From: Henricia sp. BOLD:AAB3569
Taxonomy: Eukaryota > Echinodermata > Asteroidea > Spinulosida > Echinasteridae
DNA: 64,000 nucleotides
Assembly (NCBI GenBank): GCA_037783545.1
Contig: JBBELK010000504.1
Coordinates: 930,001 to 994,000 of the forward strand
Direction of reading: 5' to 3'
In this document: piece by piece, positions 24,401 through 30,400 of the stretch
Layout: every line of letters starts with the position of its first letter
Numbering within the stretch: the stretch's first letter is position 1
Translations under genes and position numbers: made by a program
Notes under the pieces: model-generated
Told to the model about the DNA's origin: nothing
Database searches by the model: none
What the model saw: only the letters and a program-made list of their open reading frames with translations

Positions 24401-27400
24401 GTTTCATGTTTTAAATTTAGAGATCTATTTTTTGCGCTTCTTTTGCGCGTTTTCTGCTTTTAGTTGGTATAAGGGCTGTCGTATCAAGTTGGTGATGTGT
24501 CTGTTGTGTATACAGTTAAGTTCAGACACTTTGCTGGCTTGATACGCCCTGTGCGTTTTGACCACGTCATTGTTGCAGTTAAAAGGCCTGGTTGGGCTTT
24601 TTTATGCGTTGTGGATGCATCCTGCTCTGCGTGACCTCCCATGGGTTGGTTCCGTTGTCCAATGAGCGTTCGTGTTCAGCGGCGAGGAAAATCCTGATCC
24701 AAAGGTGGAAATTTTTCATCGGGTTGTGTTTCTTTGTTGTGGAAAAAGACCTTTTTCGAGTATTTGCAGTTACAATCGAGTAAAATGCAGTGTGTTGTGG
24801 TCCTTTATAGTTGGAGTTTTACCGATGTGTTGTGTTATTTTGTTTATGTTTTATTTCCACAGTTTATATTTTTGGGATTTTGTGTCATTCGTACACGTTA
24901 AATTTAAAAATCCGTTGGGTGGGATAGCGATTTTTGAGGTATAGTGTTTATTTTGGTAATTTAAATGGTTACCCTCGAGGGTGGGTTTTTGGTAAATTAC
25001 CAGATTTTTTATTTATTTGGGCTATCCCGATTAATTGTATATGTTTGGGATTATTTTTGATAACGAATTTGTATTTTGCTTCCCGTGCATAGCGTTTACA
25101 GGATCAGTGGCGTGTTCCACCAAGATTAAATGGAGGTTTCCGTTATTGTATTTGGTGGAGATGGATTTTCCAAATTAATTTTGAGGTTAGGGAGTTGTTT
25201 ACTCCGGTGGGGTGGATACTGAATGGTCAAGTCAGTGGTGAGAACCCGTGGGTATCTCGGATCTGAGAACGATGCAACCTGAAGATTCGGTATTTCTCGT
25301 GCTAAGCACCCGGAATACTCGGGTAACGTTTCGGTTACCACCGACTCACGATATTCCCTAAAGGAACACGGAGTAAATCAAAAAAAGACCAGCTTTCGAA
25401 ATCGAAACTCGAAGGACCACTGTCATGACTGTATGATGTATCGTTACTTTTAACCAACCAGATGACAAAAATCTACGCATTCGGTATATAAAACAAATAT
25501 TGACTGCTGTTTATTCGGGTCGTGGTTAAGATTATAGGCCCTCGGTGATCTCGAAGCCATGACTATGCCCCTCGGCTTCTGCCTCGGGGCATAGTCATGG
25601 CTTCGAGATCACCTTGGGTCTATAATCTTAACCATGCCCCTCATTGCAGTCAATATTTGTATATTACTATACCTCATAAATATTCATCAGGCAGCCGCGG
25701 TATTTTATTGGTTAATTCTAGCAACTCAGCTGTGTGATAGTTTTTATTACTATACCTCATAAATATTCATCAGGCAGCTGCGGTATTTCATTGGACCATT
25801 CCAGCAACTCAGCCATTCCAGCAACTCAGTTTTTACGAACACACGGGTACTATCACACAGCCTAGATTTGTCCCAGTACACTGTGATCTTTTTACCAATG
25901 ACGCATGCGCTTTTCGTTCGTGCAGTGGAGATTAGTGCCAGACCTCATTGTACCAGTCTATTACAGGTATAAATAAAAATGGCGTCTACTGAGCTCGGGT
26001 ACTATCACATGGGTACTATCACACAGCCTAGATTTGCCCAGTACACCGTGATCAATTGGAACAAAGTTGCCTGTGTTTTCTCTCCCAATATTGGTTCTTG
26101 ATGATCAGAATAGCACTTTATTGAAAACTGAACTTGACCAAGTACTTTGGTTGACCAATCACTTTCAAGACTGTTCCACTTCAGTGATTTCCCCCAAGTC
26201 TAAAGAGGAGTTTACACTATCGCGGAAAAATTGAAGTCGCGATGCGCTCATTGCATCGCATGAGGTCCCAATTGCTGATCTTTCAAAAATGGAAAATTCC
26301 ACCCCGGTAACTTTGGGCTTCTTTGATACCTCACTGGCTGTGCGTTGAAAAGGTCAGCGTACCGCGGTCAAAGTTCAACAAATTTGAACTTTGACCTAGC
26401 TCAAAACGTTTTGCGCGTCACGACATGCCGCACACAAGCGGAAAACCAGTTTCTGTACAAACCTATGGAGCAGCCGCGCACAAAGCCATTTTTCCACGAT
26501 AGTGTGAACTGTGAACGCCCCCTTAAGAGGACCTGTTTGAACAAAGTGATTCCCACAGTAATGAAAGGTGACGTTTTCTGTTTCTGGGAGAATTCTGCAG
26601 TTAAGAGCTCTCAGAAATCCAATTTTGTTGGGTTTTCAACATTTTTGAACCTGTTTGGGATGAGCTGACCTCTTCAGCCGTGTGTCTCCCAAACAGTCTT
26701 AGAAGTGCTAAAGATCAGGGAGGCATTTCCTACAGAGGCTGGTGCAGTCAGCCTAGCCGCAAGAGGTGGGCATACACATTACTGACCGATAAAATGTTAC
26801 ATCTCTCAGCCTCCTCGATCTTTTGGTTAGTATACAAATAATGAATGTTCGTGAGTGCAATAGTACAAATGTTTTCATGTGGTGAAAGATTCAATGTTCT
26901 ATTCCATGAAACGAAGCCGAGTGGAATAGAACATTGAATCTGTCACCGAATGAAATTATTTATTCTATTGCACAAATTTTATACATTCATTATTTGTTTT
27001 ATAAAAAAACCAATATAAATTCCTGTCATCTGAACTTATAAATTGTGTCTGATGAGAAGCTGGCTAGCTTGCAAAAAACATCATGCCCGCTTTAACTTAA
27101 CATGCAACGTGTAGTTCGAGAGGATAATACACGGCAGCTAACCATCCATCTGCACAGCCATGCCTACTTTTTGCGCGTAAAGCGTAGTTGGAGTGGATAT
27201 ACCATGGCACGTCGGTGGATATTCCACACGCATCGTAGATATACAATGGTGTACGGTGCTTTATACCGAATAACAAACGACACTTGACCGACTACGCACC
27301 AATTGTATGACAGGGATTTATTCGGGTGTTTTATAAAGTATAATAATTAAGTTCCGTCTTTTGAACCGTATATTTGAACATTGAATGAAGTGGAAGACAG

Positions 27401-30400
27401 AATTGATTTTTGACACTTTCCTGCAGAGTTCGTCAGCAGCAGCAGCTACATTGGCCTTCCAGCAGGGTATGCTGACCCTCCCCCAGCAACTGACATCCCT
27501 GCCAGCTGGACTTACCCTGGCGCAGTCAGGTGGGTAGCTGTGCGGATCAGTGTTGAAATGACTCGGACTTGGGACTTGAGTCAAGTTGAGTTCCGATTTT
27601 TACTGACTTGAGTTGGACTCGAAATCACTGTTGCAAGTGACTTGACTTGGGCTTGAGTCACTTTCACAAATGACTTATCTCAGACTTGAAAAATCTTTGC
27701 TGGAGTCGGTCAAAAATTACTTTTAATTGCAATGCAGTATTTTTGACGTCTTCGGGACAAAATGCAGTATTCTGTCCGAGTGGTTTGGATTGTTGGCTCT
27801 CAACACTGGTAAAAATTTGGTGTTGGGGTTTCAACTCCCGGCTGTGGTACCTGTGCCCTTGAGCGAGGCACTTAAACACAATGCTCCATCCTTCGGAAGG
27901 GATGTAAGGCTGTTGGTCCAGTGTGTTGCGTAATGCACTTAAAAGATCCCAGAAGTGAAGACAAAAAATCATTATGAGCAGTACATGTGAACATATCCAT
28001 ACGGAATGTGCGCTATATAAAAAAAAATTTTAAATTATTTTTTTATTAAAATCATATTTTAGGAACAACAGAAACCTAAGCTTTCTTTAAACAGGGAACA
28101 TTCCTGGACAGAGCAAGAAAAATATACCCTATATCACCTGCCTGGGGGCCGTCCATAAAGTATGTACGCACGAAATGCCGACTTTTTAGACCGCCTCTCC
28201 TCCCCTCCCCCCTACGCATATTTTGTGACGTCACTCATATGCTTTAACGTATTGGCCCCACCCCCTCCCCCTCCCCCTCCCCCTCCCCCCTCCCCCCCCC
28301 CCCCCCCAACCCCCCAGCCCCCCCACTCCCCTCCGTGCGTACGTACTTTATGGATGGAACCCTACATGGCTGCAAGTTCAACCATTTAGTCTACAGTAAA
28401 CTCTCTTAACACGTTGACTGCTGAGCATAGTTTCAAAGGGCATTATCACGGGGCGTTCCCATTTTCTATGAGTATACACGTAGTGGCAGAATCCGGTACA
28501 CCTGTTACTACGAGTATATTCGTAGTCGGCAGTCAACGTGTTAACCTTGACTTCACTTTTAACTCCAGAGAGTCTGCCAAAAACTGACATTTTACACTAT
28601 TTTACAATGAAACTGCAATGCTTATGCAGTTTCTGTTTTTTCCTCATTTTAGGGGGAAAATCCTATTTCAGGAATAACCGAAACCTAAGCTTCATTTAAA
28701 CATGGAATTCATTTAAACACAGAAATTTAGACTGAAATGTATTTTGTGGATTGTGAATCATAATACATAACCTACAGAATTGACTTGAATATGTTTGCAG
28801 ACGTAACCCAGACATTCCCAGCATACACATTCAATCAAGCCCAACACACAACGCTTCCACTAGGATCATACCAGGCTGTCCTGCCCTCTGGACAAACGGT
28901 GGTGATTCAACCCACACCACAGCAGACCACCACACAGTCACAGCAGCAGCAACGACAACAACAGCAGCAGCAACAGCAGGGTTCTAGTGCTGTCAACCTG
29001 GGAACTGTGCAGGTAAGAACCCGTTTAAGGCCTAAACAAAATTTGTTGCCCTTGCCTGACCGAAAATCTGAAAATCTCAGGTCGGATTATTTTCCCCAAA
29101 ATAAAATTTGATCTTACCGTCTTTTTTTTGTTGCAAATGTGAACTTTTTTGCAACACAATGCAAATTATTTTACATTTTGTGCACATTTAGACTGGTTTC
29201 CGGAGCTCATATTCCACACACGTACATGGATATTCCTTTTCGTATGTCCGTGCGTGGAGTATGTGGACTGAAAACCAGTCTACCGAATGTGCTGCTTGTG
29301 TGCAAGTGAGGAAACACAAGCCAAAATAGAGTGGTTGCCAAATCAAATATTCCACATATGCACAAATATATTCGTGTTCGAATATGGAGATTGCTATATC
29401 TAAAGTTGGTCACTGTTACGCGCCTGGATGTCGGTCTGTGACGGCAATGCTAGGAACTAACTAAAGGCTGAGCTTTTCACTTCAGTTGCATGACAAATAT
29501 AATTAAAAATGGTGATTTTGCTGATTTGTTCATGAAAGGTAACCGGGACGGCCTAAAATGTAACACAGGTGTCTGTCCCGGTTACGCACGTATATTGGAA
29601 ATTTGTACACAGGGTTTTTAGAAAGGCATGTTATCACACTATTTGTAACCCTTTTTGGGCACAAGTTATCTCTTCAGAACAACTGAAACTTATTTCTTTT
29701 ATTTTGAGACCAGACAAAGGTATTTTCTGGAAAATATGGTCTGTGTTGCCAAAATGCCCTCTTTACTGTGGAAAGACTTGCATGTCAATCTTGTCTTAAA
29801 TCTAATTGTGGTTTGTTGTTGTGCCAAGGCACGTGTTCTGCAGGTCGATGGAGCTAATGATACATCGGATGAGGAAGAAGACGATGATGATGAAGAAGAT
29901 AATGAGAATGAAGATGATGACAATGAAGAAAATGAGGAGTATAACAAAGTGGAAGAGGTAATGCATAGTTCCGATTTTGCCCAGTTAGCCCCGCCCCCTT
30001 GGATATTGTTGCTATGCCTCACACGCTATCGTCAAAATGTCCACACACATTGCACAAACCAACGGAAAGCACAGATTCATCGGAGAAAACTCGAATGTAT
30101 TCATGTTTCAGAGTCGACAGTTATCTTAGAACACACTGAGTAAAAGGCCAGTAATACAGAGATGTCATATCATCATGAACTAGTGCTTTCTTACCTTTGA
30201 ACAGCGAAACGCCCGGCCTTGAAACAAAAAATTCACCCGGATCACCGCATACAACACTGTACAAACTGTATGTTGTGTTGTTGTGTTGTTGTGAGGCAAT
30301 GCACTTTGACCTATGTGGGCGCTGTCTGCTAGCTCTGTTGTGATTGGTCGGCGGGTTCGGCTTGATTGACAGGTCGGAACTATGCATTAAGCTGCATGTT

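Larger units (their letters stand above)
8704..25663. mobile_element. About 17-kb composite TIR element carrying a 1841-bp tandem array
   Basis: Left TIR 8704-8985 and right TIR about 25388-25663 are inverted copies, from the outer TATACAAATATTGACTGC to the inner TTTCGAAAGCTGGTC region. Inside, left to right: a fold-back (9001-9816) and 8.5 copies of a 1841-bp unit (9812-25380). The flanks are a ~75-bp sequence (TATACCTCATAAATATTCAT...CTGTGTGATAG) present once on the left and twice on the right, so insertion into a small tandem repeat is likely. No transposase or polymerase gene was recognised, so it is non-autonomous. It lies wholly in GTF2A1 intron 4. Confidence 0.75.

Noticed and set aside
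9918-25341. Repeated open frames of 61 to 90 codons on both strands of the array
   Set aside because: Short, overlapping, in conflicting frames, with no family resemblance; identical only because the DNA is identical.
9812-25380. CRISPR-like or prokaryotic repeat array
   Set aside because: The unit is 1841 bp with no spacers, and the context is an animal intron.
29699-30022. Serine-rich minus-strand open frame
   Set aside because: Complement of the acidic GTF2A1 exon 7.
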